The notes under the pieces: model-generated | Told to the model about the DNA's origin: nothing | Databases searched by the model: none | What the model saw: only the letters and a program-made list of their open reading frames with translations | Origin: Hygrophila difformis | Lineage: Eukaryota > Streptophyta > Magnoliopsida > Lamiales > Acanthaceae | Length of the DNA stretch: 64,000 nt | NCBI GenBank assembly: GCA_030278955.1 | Contig: JAOANR010000008.1 | Coordinates: 40,221,301 to 40,285,300 of the forward strand | Direction: 5' to 3' | Translations under genes and position numbers: made by a program | Shown: piece after piece, positions 44,491 through 58,660 of the stretch | Position numbering within the stretch: position 1 is the first letter of the stretch | How the letters are laid out: every line of letters starts with the position of its first letter

Positions 44491-44671
44491 AACACTGCAT
44501 ATTGAAAAGACGACTACAAAAACATAATTTTTTTAATAAAATAATCATTGGTCTCCTGTTTAAGATCACAATAAAAAATTGCACAAAATTAAATTGCATG
44601 TTGTATAAGCTAGTGAAATAAAATACAATTGATTTTACTCATAAGTTGAACAAGCAAGTTGAGCAAGAATA

Positions 44672-45422
44672 TCATTATATATAAATATGAATTGGGTGTG
44701 AGTTAACACTTGAAATTACCATTTTAGCCTTCGAAATATTAAGAATTTTTAATTTGTGATAGGAAATTACCATTTTACCCTTTAATGCGTGCGATGACCC
44801 TTTTGCCCTTAAAGTATTAAGGATTTTTAATTGACTACATGAAATGACCGTTTACCCTTGAAAGTATTAATGTTTTTTCCTTTACTATGCAAAATCACTA
44901 TTTTACCCATAAAGTTGTGTTCTTTTACTACAAATACCAATTATTATTATATCAAGTTGTTTTTCTATTTACTTCAAATGCCATTACTAGGTCCTGTTTC
45001 CTTTTTTGCTTATTGCAAATATCTTTAATTTTGCATTTGATAATGCTAAAATTTGCAAAAAAAAGAGCCATAAAAGTTATTTTATTTTATTTACTTCAGA
45101 TTTTTTCCTTACATTAAACCAAGGCTATTAGATGTATTTAATTTTATATGAGACAATTGAAGCAATCATACCATTATGATATTATCGTCACCATTTAAAT
45201 ATCAAAATTAATACAACTGTATAAATATTTAGATGGCAACTGTACAATTGAAGCAATTATTTTTTTTATTGGAATCCTGATCATATGCATCATTCTAAAC
45301 ACGAAGTATAGCCTCCAACACTTACTCACTCAAACAATTCAAATTGCATGTTATCTCTTAACATCATCTTTTTTAACAATCATTTCAGACGAGGGGCATC
45401 GCTCGTCTATTACGAAGACTAG
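44672..45422 (+). mobile_element. small non-autonomous Helitron (unit 2)
   Basis: Copy of 31439-32187 with the same 3' hairpin and CTAG end at 45419-45422. Confidence 0.6.
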
Positions 45423-45434
45423 TATATATATATA

Positions 45435-48400
45435 CTAGAAATCGTGCAGGTGGCGCGCGCTACTCTGCGTGCACCCGGTGAGGAAATATCGTAATGTATG
45501 AAAATACACATTTTCTATGGTGAAAAGCAATGGGAGAACAAAATATTATAAAATTATAAAATGAGCATAAGGTGCAATGTTAATTGCCGTCTTTTCATCT
45601 TTTACTATATAGGCGGATGATCTTTCAAAATTTGTGTGCCAATGAGCAAACAGAAACCACCACTTCACGCACAGTGCAACAGAATTGGTAATGGAATAAA
45701 AGAGATAACCTCTTCCTTTAAGGCTTCAATAATAGCCACACAAGCTTTAAAGTGTGGCATCCCTTCAAAATATGAACCACCGTTGTTATTTATTTTCCAT
45801 GATCAACGAAAAAATTGATAACTGCAAAATATAGTCACAAGTCATTTGCGTTGCGTGCAAGGAAAGATTTTGCGATTGACAGGTAAAAGGAAAGGAGGTC
45901 TTGTTAACCAACAAAAATAAGCTTCACATTTCCCAATAATAGACTTTTAAGGAAGCACAATAGTATATGGAAATGAATAAGAGCAGTAGCAAAAATGTAA
46001 GGCATTTAAAAATAATATCAACCCTTTTGTATCAACACCAGGCTAAATTTCGAAGGAAACAATTAAATTTTCATCGAAATAGAACCCAAACACCTAATCA
46101 ACAAGTCTTGAACATGGCAATATTGAGATTTCACAATGACAAAATTTAATGCCATTATGGTGCTTGTGGTTCTTGTCTGCTTCACCATTTAACATTACCT
46201 GAATTGGGATCATAGAGTCTCTCATTGAGGAAAATCAGCTTTCTTTCAAGCAAGAAAAGATCCATCATGCTACAAAGAGGATGAATAACACCACCGGCTT
46301 CTGTAATTGTTCACCAACCAAACAGGGCTCATCCAGACCCCTCCAGGTATTCATAAATCACCTAAAAACCACCAAACATTCAATTCAGAAAATCACATCC
46401 ATTTGTACCTCTCACCAAAATGTGGCCAGGGTAAATAAATGGATTTTAAAATTTTAATTTCATTTAAATAATACAAATTTAAGTGGGGAAAATAGTAACT
46501 ATGCTAGATCTCTCCAAAGTGTTCCTTCAAGATAGTTCAAAGAACCATTTGTAGAGGATGAAAAACATTTTACAAACATTCAACTATTGTCTTTACCCAA
46601 AATGATGAACACTTCAAAGTAATAGCAATTTATTTGCCATCAGATCTAATATCAGATTCTACTATATGAGAAATTCAACTATAGAATTCTTGACCTCATT
46701 TCGCATGAAATTGAGATAGCCCTATCTCTTAATGACATTGTTTGAAAATGAATCAGCTGCAAAAAAATAAATAAAAAATAAAAAAAATAAAAAATAAAAA
46801 AAATTATAACAATTTAGAAGCATCAAAATCTACAGATGAACTTGAGAATGGCCCAAATTCTAATATAAAATGAATTAGAAATACCTTATGAACTGCAATT
46901 CCAAATAATTACAGGAGAAGCCTCAATCAAGCATGACACACCAGTATACATCGCTTTTCCATACGGAGAAATACAATTGTTTTATCACCGACAATGGAGT
47001 CATCATGGTACTAAGGCCAAAGAAAATCATATATATATGAGATGTCTACTCTAAACGATGGATTAAAGAAGTATATTCCTCCAAGAATCACGCCTATACA
47101 ATCATCACCAAGTCATGGTGCCAAGAATAAACATATATGTGGTCTAAATTGGAGTATTCCCTAAACTTTCCCTCCCTTGATTCACTCTTATCTTATTCTT
47201 TCCTATCCTCTTTTGAATAACTAAACGGCAAAAATTGTGGTCTTTCAAAAATACTGGCTTTCAACTCTTTCTAATGGCGGGCTTCTATTAATAAGGTAGT
47301 TATTCCCGAGTTAGCCCTATGTATTGTTTGAAGTGACTGGAGACTTAGTCTTCAATAGCCTTATATAGAAATCCAATCTTATTTTAGGGAGGTAGGAGCG
47401 AAAATCAAAATGGTAGACCAATTCATCATAAGAAATTTTAGCAGGAAGAGTTTGTGGGTTCTACTGGGCTACAAGAACCAAGGCAAACTATATAGGCAAG
47501 CAAACATAATATCCAATCTGTAACACTTGTTCAGAAAACGCGAAATTGACAACTGGGGAAGTAGTACTTAATACGAGAGAAAAAAAAAATCCAAAAGAAT
47601 TTCAAGATATTAGGTAACCAGGTAAACAATCAGATAGATTGGAAATATACACCTGCAAACGCAAAATTTCTTGGTGAATATAAGGATCAAGATATTACCA
47701 ATTTCGATTAGAAGCTCCAAAATGATGAGATTCAGCTCCTCCAAAAAAAATAAAAGCTCCTCCAAAAAATGATGAGATTCAGAATGAGAACAGTATGGGC
47801 GTGAAGCTCATTTGTAGCCATCAAGTTTGCTTTGAGGCCACCAAACTGTTGCCTTGGAATAGAAATTCCAGATTACATTGGTTAGTCAACATGGTGTAAG
47901 ACGCAGGACATTGTTTACAATCTCAGGTTGTCAATAATATTGATTCACTAAACAAAACAATATAGTCCAAAGCCAAAGATCCAATAGATCCAAATTCGAC
48001 CTATCATGCCTGAATATAAATCCAAGGACAATCAATTATTTGCATATTGCACAATGAAAATGTAACTTTGATTATATAGTAAGTAGGTTTCAAATATGTT
48101 TCAAAAGGGTATAAAAATAGCAATCAAAACATACTAACAATCAACAATCATAAAAACAAAAATAATTCTCAAGTTTAAGGATTATAGCCTGATGCATGAA
48201 GGAAAAAATCAAAAATTTCTGATACACCTCTATATAAAAGGATCTATCTAGTTCAACTTCCATATTTAACAAAGTGGAGTAAAACAAAATCCTGAACCAC
48301 AATGTATCTGAATCAGTTCATCAGTCAATGGTGAATGCAAAGAAATCTATACATTAAAAAAGAAAAAAAAAATATTGAGACAAAATAAAACAATAAAACA

Positions 48401-50070
48401 AATGAAAACACAACTACCCCATGAGAGAGTCAAATTAGGAAAGAGGGTGGTGCAAAATCAATTAATGAGATTTGGAAAAGAAAATGGGTTTACTAACTTA
48501 ATTATTAGGCAAAATCATGCTCAAATCAAATAAAAAGTATTTCGCTTCTTCAGAAATTTACCACTCTCTTTGGCCACAGAAGTTAGAATATCAGTAACAT
48601 TAGGCCGATTTGTATCTGAAAAACAAACGATAAAGGCAAAAGTAAAGCGTAAGTTTACATTAATAGTTAGGACAGAAGTGGAGCAAAAGTTCACATGGAT
48701 AAAGGCATGAAATTGAAGCATTCGAGTTTCAAGCTGTTTCACCCGTCAAAAATACACATAACCGTTGATATCGTATGTAGGATGCCTTTATCAAATAAGA
48801 CCATGGGTACCTATATGATACAATATATAAAACAATTTAGTTTGATAGGGGCAAAAGGAATTACTCGAAAACTTTTTCCTAAATGCAGTTTCATTGACAA
48901 CCAAGATTCGAAATTGTAACCAAAACTCAATAAAATCACACAAACTCAACCCAAATCCACCGGCTGACCCCAAAATGCAGGCACACGAGAAAAGATATTC
49001 TAATTAATAAGTCCATGCTCACACAACTGAATAACTCTAAAACAAGAAGCATGTATCCATTTAACCCTTCAATTTGCACAAAATAACTTCTTAGAAATCC
49101 AGCCCAATTTATCTAAATAATTCAAGGAAATCAATCGCAATATTTGAATATACAAATCCTACAAAATTCTTAGAACAATTAAATTAGGCACTCACCCATC
49201 TTCCACTTCAACCCACGTTGCCACCGTTGGTCACCCGTACAAAGCCACCACCGCCACCAGCGAACTCCAGTCAACCACCGCCACGCCCAGATCGCCAGCG
49301 CATCACTGGCAGCGCAGCAGCAGTGCCACCTCCCCCAGCAGCTCCTCCGGCGCCCCGCCTTCTGCCTGTCTCCATTGTCGCGGCCACTCAGCCGCGTACA
49401 GCGGCTCACGTTCCCAAAGAAAGAATAAGGGGAAATAAATGGGGGAAAGGGGAACCCAATGTCCCAATCCTTACCTTTAAGCTCCCAAAAATGGATGATT
49501 GCAATTTCCAATTCGCGATTGGGTCTCAAGGATAGGAGGCAATCACACGAAGAATCACAGTAGCACTGTTACACTATGGTGGCGGCGACGCGAGGCACCA
49601 GGGCGGTGGAGGAGGAGCGAGCGAACAGGTTGAGAGCGGCGGCGGCGCGAGTGGGGCAGCGGCGCCGCGTCGCTGGGATGGCTGACGGTGCGGCACGAGC
49701 GGGGCAAGGCAACGGTTGAGGAAAATGTATACAATTGAAGAGGGATTTGAGAACAAGAAAGAGGCGGAGCGGTTTGAGAATTTAGGGTTTGCAAAGGACC
49801 AACAGGAAGAAGGGGAGAAATCAGAAGAAGGTTTGGTGGGGTAGGTTCGGAATAAGGACGACGACGGTGACAGGATAGCAAAGGCTGGAGGAAGAGGAAG
49901 AGAACGCTGCAAGGGCAGCGAGGAGGGAAGGGACGCAGAAGAGCGAGAGAGAGGACGGCGAGAATCTGAGATGATGAAGAGGCAGAGTGGGTCAAGAGCA
50001 AGCAGGGGTCGGGTCAGATCCACTACTGTTCCCAAGGGAACAACTGTACACAACTGTAGTAATATTCAGA
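45435..50070 (-). mobile_element. Helitron with captured sequence (unit 2)
   Basis: Copy of 32200-36824, with CTAG end at 45438-45435. It contains the same GC-rich block (about 49187-50016). Confidence 0.45.
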
Positions 50071-50089
50071 TTCATATTTATATATATTA

Positions 50090-50126
50090 CTAGAAATCTC
50101 TTGTCGCGCGCTACGCCGCGCGGGCT
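50090..50126 (-). mobile_element. Helitron 3' terminus (unit 2)
   Basis: Copy of 36844-36880 with the perfect CGCGCG hairpin and CTAG end. Confidence 0.7.
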
Positions 50127-50930
50127 TTGAAGACTTAAATTTTGTAATGAAATTATAGATGAAATATAAAGACCCAAGGGAACTAATGATTTCACTATTG
50201 TAAAACAATCATACTGCCTGCAATAGAGAGCACCATCAACCTTTGTGCATTCGTGAAATGGTAATTTAATTATCAAGTAAAAGAAGCAACAACCATAAGA
50301 ATCCATTCAAGTCAAATGTAGCAAAAATATAGTACTAAATCCAAGAAATGTAAAATCATCAATGTGCATTAAGGTCCAAAGAAAATCTAGCATTCTGCAT
50401 TAATAACTCATTTGTAAAGGAAAAATACACCAAGATTAGCTGATTGTGATTAGCCAATGGGAGACATGCATCGGGACAACACCCGGAAAATAAGTCGCAT
50501 AAATCATAAGAGAGAAATTGGGCATGACAATATCAATTCTGACACCTAGCGAGAGAGAGCACATCAATCAGGTAACACTCCAATTCAATGGCCTTGAAGA
50601 TTAATTTTAAAGTAAGATCAAGTAATACATAGACAAACATCTCAAGGATTCTAGCAAGATAAAAAAAAAAAAAAAAAAAGGAAATGTAGTAGAACTTTGT
50701 TTTGTAATGTGGTAGAACATATAAAATAAAAGTATTGCCAGTCAGGCAGTCACCTCCACTAGACTCAAAATTTTGTTTCGATAAGCAAAATAACAAAACT
50801 TTGATGATGCGTGAAGCATATGTTGTCAGCCGTATATATCTGGTAATGTGTTGTCTTAACCAATCTGAATGTCACAAAAGCCTTCAATAGAAAAAAGAGG
50901 ACGAAAAGAAATGCAAGATACATCTAACTA

Positions 50931-50985
50931 CTCCCTCTGTCCCCCGTTTAAAGTGTCTGAAAACCATGTTTTGTTATATTAGCAC
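50931..50985. mobile_element. Stowaway-like MITE left-end fragment (unit 2)
   Basis: Copy of 37686-37740. Confidence 0.45.
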
Positions 50986-51226
50986 CAGTTATGGGAAGAG
51001 TGCATAAAAGTAGAACTAACAGGCTCTTTACATAGGGAATGTAAAGAGCGCTTTTGAATAATTTCTGTTAGATCGAAAAATAAACCGTAATGCATGTCCT
51101 TTAAGGACCCACTACCCAGAAACAAATTATTTATTATTACACATCCTTCCATCAGTTATAATACTGAAATGACATTACTCTTATTAATGCTTTAGATCTA
51201 TTTCTAATCGGAAAAAATGCCAAAAA

Positions 51227-51731
51227 GGTGCCATAACTTTTCATATTTTTCAATTTGGTGCCATAAGTTTGGAGTTTGTTAATTTGGTGCCATAACTTTG
51301 CTAATATTCTCTAAAATGGTCCCATCAGGCCTTAATCACCCATATTTATTGACGTGATACGAGATTAGTGTACATAATTAATTTAATTGTATCATGTAGG
51401 TGTCATGCAGACATTGACTGAGTTTGACCTACAGATGTGGACACTTTCTGACCCTATTTCCGATTTAAAGGCGTCCTTCGTACTCTGCAAGTACGCACCA
51501 AATGGGCTAGAAAGTATGCACATGTGTAGATTAAACTCAGTCAATGCCTTAGTGTCACCTAAATAGCACAATTAAATAAATTATTTACATTAATCTCATG
51601 CCACATAAGCAAATGTGGGTGACTAATGACCGATGGGACCATTTTGGAGAGTATTAGCAAAGTTATGTCACCAAATTAGAAAACTCCAAACTTATGGCAC
51701 CAAATTGAAAAATAGGAAAAGTTATGGCACC
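51227..51731. mobile_element. foldback element (unit 2)
   Basis: Copy of 37982-38501, 15 bp shorter because it lacks the internal direct duplication. Confidence 0.75.
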
Positions 51732-51828
51732 ATATCAACTTCTTTTTTACTATTCAATAAAACACAAAATGATATCATATCCAGTTCAAGTGACTATCAC
51801 GTGACATCCTTGCATATTTTTTTATTTT

Positions 51829-52919
51829 GGTTTTGGTTAGGGTGCGATCAAGTTATTTGACTTGATGTACTGCGGCAGATTTCCACCATTGATTAATTTT
51901 GTAAATCAACGGTTGAGATTAACTTGAAGGTTAAAATAGTAAATTTGCTATATTATTTGAGAATGAACATTCTTCTTCCATCTTCCGTTCTTCTTCTCTT
52001 CTTCTCTGCATTTCAAAGATCGATATTACATTACCTTCCAATTTACTTAATTATGTTGCTATACATACATGTAAGTCGATGAAATGTTTTAAAATAAAAT
52101 CGTTGAATTGTTCATGAAAACGTACCCGAAATGTTCATAGTTGAGTCGCTGAATTTGCTGATGAAAAGTCGCTGAATTGTTCTTGATAGCATCGCTGAAT
52201 TGTTCTTGATAAGGTCGCTGAAATGTTCATGAAAACGTCGCTGAATTATTTGGTATCATCGCTGCATTGTATTTCGTAGCATCGCCGAATTCTTCTTTGC
52301 AACGTCGTTGAATTCTTCTCGCCAGTCTCGCTGAATTCTTCTAAGTGTGGTCGCTGAATTCCTATACATATAGTCGGTGAAATATATTTGATAGCATCAC
52401 TAAATTATTTTCGGTAGCACCACAGAATTGTATTTTGGTAGCATCGCTGAATTCTTCTTGATTGTGTCGCTGAATTCTTATAGGCAGGGTCGCTGAATAC
52501 TTCTAGGTAGTGTCCCTGAATTATTTTGATAGCATCACTGAATTGTTTTTTGATGCACCGCGGAATTGTATTTTGTAGCATCGCTGAATTCTTGTTGATT
52601 GTGTCGCTGAATTATGCTTTGCACAGTCGCTGAATTCTTCATGCAATATTTTTGATAGCATCACAGAATTATTTTTTTGTAGCATCGCTGAAATGATCTA
52701 TTAATAGATTTGTTACCAAATATTATTTGAAATATTAGATACGATTATCAAATCTTTGATATAATTTACCAAGTATTAGATATGATAACATACTAAATAT
52801 AGGGTTATGATTTCATTATGACAATTATATCCTTTTTCATTTACAACCCTTGGATTTTAAATGAACGGTTGAGATCTTCGATGTGCTGCGGATTTCTTAA
52901 TCGCACCATAACCGAACCC
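51829..52919. mobile_element. Mutator-like MITE with 9-bp target duplication (unit 2)
   Basis: Copy of 38599-39691 with the same ttttatttt duplication (51820-51828, 52920-52928) and the tcgctgaatt minisatellite (about 52075-52700). Confidence 0.87.
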
Positions 52920-53368
52920 TTTTATTTTCCACCCATTCCACAGATGAGGATTTAGGTTGTGCCAAGGTTTCTATTTCCACACAAAATATGAGGCCAATCT
53001 CCCCATCTTTGAGTGCAGAGAGTTAAGAGACCTGCACTGGTGTGAAAGCCAGACTTTGAAGTCAGTCTAGAAGTTGCAACTCCACTACACCCAAATTATT
53101 TCTCCTTAAATCTGCATATTTTGATCCTAAATAAACAATAATTAAGTTGCAAAAAATACTTGAAGAAACCACAATCTCATGCATAGTGACGCCTAATGTA
53201 AAAGTCTCTGTTTCACAGCAAGCAAATTAAAAATAGGGAGGTTATATATGAATGAAGATCCCCATTCAAATTTCTAAGAGGCCCGATGTATATCATTAAA
53301 GAGGTTCCAACCAAGTGCCAATTGAATTGGTTATGAAACCTTAAAACAATAATAGAAGCCAAATCATA

Positions 53369-55510
53369 CTTCTTGGCAACTTTGGCAGCAAGCTTGCTCT
53401 GGCCAATTGATACACGTAGCTCCAGTGCCATCCTGACCAAGCATACCATACCATTCTCCAAGTCCATCACCTTCAAAGTATCACAAAGTACAAAAATTGA
53501 AAAATCTATTCAGCAACCCAATACCTTAAAGAATGAAAACATATATGAAACAAAAACGGCTCTAATCAGTGTCCAAAACGGAAAGAATGTACTACATTAT
53601 GTAACCTAACTGGAGAAGTGATAATGTCAGGATTCAGATCAAGTCAAGCAAGCAGGTCAGAACCGGTCGTTGATAAACTAATCAGTGCTTCTACATTATT
53701 AGATCAGCAGTTGAATTGACGTATTGGAACATCTAATGAGATTTCTTCTGGTATGCCGAACTGCATCCTATTTGCCAGCTTCCGCATGTCTGTGATAGCA
53801 TATCTGATAGACGATAATGACCAAATTAGTGCTTTCTTTCTTAATTTAAAAATAGGCTATGCAGACTCAAAATTACCTTTCTTCCATTTTTGGTAACCTG
53901 CGACCACCCCTCCTCTTTTTGGGCTCTGAATCTGGAACTGGAAGAGGTTTAGGCTGCTTAGCAGGAGGAGGTTCTTGCCATTTCTCAATCTTCTTGTGAA
54001 TCTCTGCGCGAAAAGTTCTCCCAGCATTTCCAGTTGGATCTCCCCTAGTAGAATCTACACGTGCTGCAAGAGTAGATTTTGCTGCCAGAAGTCGGCAGGC
54101 GCACATCCTTAAGGAAGGAGCGGTGCTCTGGAATATCTTTGTTAGTTCAAGATAACCAACACGAAATTGAGAAGTTGTTGTGGAAAACCCAGCTACGTTT
54201 TTCTTTTTTGCACCAAGAAGCTGAATAATGTGCAGGCATCTTTGCCAGTGCTGACAGACCACCAGCTGTCCCCATAAGTTTCGCACCCACAGCACTTCCA
54301 ACTATAGCAGAAAGATTTGGAGCAATGTATCCCATTCGACTCTCTAGAAAATCAGGAACCTTCTTCTTCGCTGAATCTAGAGCCAGTGCCCGATCACATG
54401 CATCAATGGTCTTCTGCAATACATCCTCCGGAAGACGCTTGCCACTGGTAGTAGATGCAGTAACGGAAACAACCATAATAATGGCAGAGGGTAAAAGGCC
54501 TTGTAAATCAACAAGTGTCAAATCCACTTCATTTCCTAACCTTTTAACAAATCTATGGGGTGATGAACCAGAGATTCAAGCTCTGGAAACTTTAAACGGT
54601 ACTTGTCCCTGATGAAATTATGAATGATCACTATTTCATTTTCAACATCAACTGATAATGCATTAGAACCCACTATCAATTCGAATTCAGGATCAACTTC
54701 TTAAACAATTCCATGAGAAGCATTCTCAGACCCCTTTTCCAGTGCATCTTCCACTTTCTGCAAGCAAAACATCAATGTATTACATTTCAAATAATGAGGC
54801 GGGTCATGCAACCAACAAGTCATGAACATAGTGGAATCTGAAGTTTTAATAATTAAGTGACTGAGTCTCAATCATTAAACTATAAAACTAAAACAATAAT
54901 AATAATGACAAATTATAGAAAGATACTAAAAATATAATTAAATAATTTCTCATTATTATAAATAATTTCTCATTTAATGGTATTAAGTAACAATAAAATC
55001 ACTTTTTTTTTAATATATCCATAACATCAAAAATAATTAATCAAGTTAGTGAATTTGTTGTATCACTTAATGAATAAGAACTTAATCCATTAAGATTTCA
55101 TGATAAGTCGATTAATCAAACAAGGATTTAGTGGAAGAACCTAAAGTTGCCAAACAACACAAAAATAAAACATTAAATTCACTCAAGAGATGCGGATAAC
55201 TCATACTCTAGAAATTAAAACTGACCTGCATTATATCTATGTAGCGTTGTGTGCTTTGCAGTTGGACACACTATCCAGGTCATCATATTTAAGTGATTCA
55301 ATATCAGCCAGGTCACCATCGATATCTTCTTCCATGTGCTCGGCATTGTCATTCTCCGCATCATAAAGATATAAACTTTCAGCTGAAGACCAGAAGCAAT
55401 GTAGAGAACATCAAAATGGAACTTGTAAACGAAAGCTTACTAACCAGAAGTTCATCTTCATTGTCGGACAGCTCATCAAGATCAGCCAGATAAGAGTCAT
55501 TTAATGTTCC
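53369..55510 (-). pseudogene. PRP31: PRP31 pseudogene, unit 2
   Basis: Second copy of the relic at 40140-42281, with the same exons and the same visible lesions (TAA in the ENASHGIV region, the 2-nt loss after SALAKMPA, the loss near the HPID motif). Small differences, such as one base at the CACATT-G/A-TTCAG site near 54225, show it is a distinct copy. Shared lesions mean the gene was dead before the segment was duplicated. Confidence 0.92.
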
Positions 55511-57157
55511 CTGAAACACAAGAAAAATTATGTTTCAACAAAAGTTGGGAGATGTTTCAGTTATCCTCATAAATATTTATGTATTCTGCATATACGAAAA
55601 TCAACATTTCACGGAACCAAATCAGTGGTCATTCTGTGCAATACAGTTCCTTCGCCGATACATGATATCTAGAAAATTCCAGATCAAGAAAACAGATTGT
55701 GGCAAGCGGTGTCGGATGGTGGCCGGCAGCAAGAAATTGCGAGATATGGGATCGGAAAAGTTAGTCCCTACTCTAAAAATCAAGAACCCAAAAAACTTCT
55801 TGATCTGCATTCATTTTACTTACATTCTCCACGAGATTTAACAAATGTTTGCATCTTGCATGGCATTATGCAAGCATCCAACCAAATTTATTAATATAAA
55901 AAAAGAAGTTGAATAAAATAGTAATCCTAGGTAATAGTGATGCTGATGCTGGGCAAATATAATTGTTTATATAGGTACGAACACTACTTCAAAAGCAACA
56001 GTAGTGAAAATAATACTAAATTCAAAAAGGCCTCTATTCTTTGCTACTCTTGCTAGTTAAATTGGTTCCTCTCAAACATCTTTAAGAATCATAATTAATC
56101 ATTAAGATGCTAACCTTCAATACCAATTCTTCCTTCCAGCTCACTAGCCTTTGCAAAGGACCCTGAGGAAGTCCTCGTCGATTAACACGGAAAAAATATT
56201 AAGATCAGTATTATAGTATACTCTAGTAAGGCAAGTGTAGTGGCTATTTAAAATACTAATGAAATCTGTGTCATATCAGATTTTCTATTAAGCCACCAAA
56301 CTTCTAAATAATGTAAAGCCAAAAGAAAACTCTTTTTTGATAAAAATAAACAAGTCATTATTAGCCCAAGAAAACTCAAAGTAGTGCAGCAATTTTATCT
56401 CACTTGAACTTACCTGATGATACAGAATTAACTCCTAAAGTATGAAAGGGCACATCCAATACCATATGAGCCTACATCAACAAAAACTAAAGCCCAGTTG
56501 GATTTCAGAACGAACATTTCAGCAAGCATAATAGAAAACAATAATTGTAAGTAGAATTCAATTAAAAAAATGTCTCAAGTTTCAACAAATATGCAACAAA
56601 TTGAAGTGTGTAAGACACAAACAGGAACACGACAAAGAAATAATTACTTTGGATTTAACAACACAAGGTCAGGCATTTCACAAACATTAAGCAGCCGGCC
56701 CCCATAACTAATCCTCTAGCATTGAGCCCGATTCCTCTAAAATACCTACAGAAATCCTCATTTTATGAGTAAGATCGGTTTCTTTTTTTTTTTCCTTTTC
56801 GACTGTAACTAATCATTATCCATCGGCCACACAGACCAGAGAAAACACAAAATCGGCAGAGAAAACACAAAATAGGTACCGTACTACGGGGAAGTCTGAA
56901 AAGGAATTAGACAGACAGGAAGGGGCTTTAGGCAAACTTGGGAACACAATTGCAACATCAGAAAACCCAACCCCGCTACAATTGTTTAGCATATCTATGA
57001 ACATTGCTTAGCCTAAACTGAAGAAGGATTTGCCGACACAGCCAAACAACTCAGATTTAATGTATATGAAATTTGAGAAAGGCTTACACAAAAAATGAGT
57101 TAAATTTGAGAAAGGCATACTCTTAACCGAAATGAACGCCTGCAATGGGATGGGAGG
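55511..57157. other. upstream flank of the PRP31 relic (unit 2)
   Basis: Copy of 42282-43931; nothing further recognised. Confidence 0.45.
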
Positions 57158-57716
57158 ATCTCCCCCGATTGATCGATAATGTGTTCCCATCAATCCTCAT
57201 AACAGTACCAATAGCGGAAGCAATAACTCGAATACCCTGCTCTTTATAAAGCGCCGGATTCAAATCAGCGAATCGGACCCAAGTCTGAATTGTGTTCACC
57301 TTGGAAACCGCCGGCTTAAAATCCTTATTCCATCGCATAATGGCCAAACAATGATCATAGATCATCCATGGCCCTTGCGTAAGAACCTTCTCTCTATCAG
57401 TCTGCAAGGCGAAATTTGCAATAAAGCAGCCATGTCCAACATCCAACAAATCAAAAGTAGACTCCAGTTTCCACACCCTCTTTAGATGCGCATTCATGGC
57501 CATGTAACCAACGGTGACACCTAGGGGTTTGATAATCAATGTCTCCTTCCAGGGTTCATACCATGCATCCAACACGGACGGAGCGAATCGAATCCGGGGA
57601 CAGCGTCGGTGAGCACCCTCCCGATCAATCGTGGCCAAATTTGACTTGAGTAAATCCGGAAGTTCCTCCACCGGCTCAGGAACCGGCATGGTACTTGCAG
57701 CAACAGCATGGTACAT
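57123..57716 (-). pseudogene. chimeric stub of LINE B ORF1 at the unit 2/3 junction
   Basis: Identical in structure and protein to the stub at 43897-44490: 186 residues of ORF1 and 11 residues read from unit-end sequence. Confidence 0.9.
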
Positions 57717-57897
57717 AACACTGCATATTGAAAAGACGACTACAAAAACATAATTTTTTTAATAAAATAATCATTGGTCTCCTGTTTAAGATCACAATAA
57801 AAAATTGCACAAAATTAAATTGCATGTTGTATAAGCTAGTGAAATAAAATACAATTGATTTTACTCATAAGTTGAACAAGCAAGTTGAGCAAGAATA

Positions 57898-58648
57898 TCA
57901 TTATATATAAATATGAATTGGGTGTGAGTTAACACTTGAAATTACCATTTTAGCCTTCGAAATATTAAGAATTTTTAATTTGTGATAGGAAATTACCATT
58001 TTACCCTTTAATGCGTGCGATGACCCTTTTGCCCTTAAAGTATTAAGGATTTTTAATTGACTACATGAAATGACCGTTTACCCTTGAAAGTATTAATGTT
58101 TTTTCCTTTACTATGCAAAATCACTATTTTACCCATAAAGTTGTGTTCTTTTACTACAAATACCAATTATTATTATATCAAGTTGTTTTTCTATTTACTT
58201 CAAATGCCATTACTAGGTCCTGTTTCCTTTTTTGCTTATTGCAAATATCTTTAATTTTGCATTTGATAATGCTAAAATTTGCAAAAAAAAGAGCCATAAA
58301 AGTTATTTTATTTTATTTACTTCAGATTTTTTCCTTACATTAAACCAAGGCTATTAGATGTATTTAATTTTATATGAGACAATTGAAGCAATCATACCAT
58401 TATGATATTATCGTCACCATTTAAATATCAAAATTAATACAACTGTATAAATATTTAGATGGCAACTGTACAATTGAAGCAATTATTTTTTTTATTGGAA
58501 TCCTGATCATATGCATCATTCTAAACACGAAGTATAGCCTCCAACACTTACTCACTCAAACAATTCAAATTGCATGTTATCTCTTAACATCATCTTTTTT
58601 AACAATCATTTCAGACGAGGGGCATCGCTCGTCTATTACGAAGACTAG
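57898..58648 (+). mobile_element. small non-autonomous Helitron (unit 3)
   Basis: Copy of 31439-32187, CTAG end at 58645-58648. Confidence 0.6.
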
Positions 58649-58660
58649 TATATATATATA

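Larger units (their letters stand above)
43932..57157. repeat. tandem array unit 2 (13,226 bp)
   Basis: Same order and nearly the same sequence as unit 1. Differences are scattered single bases, small indels (for example an 8-bp loss near 46880, absence of the 15-bp duplication near 51250) and poly(A) length changes. Confidence 0.95.
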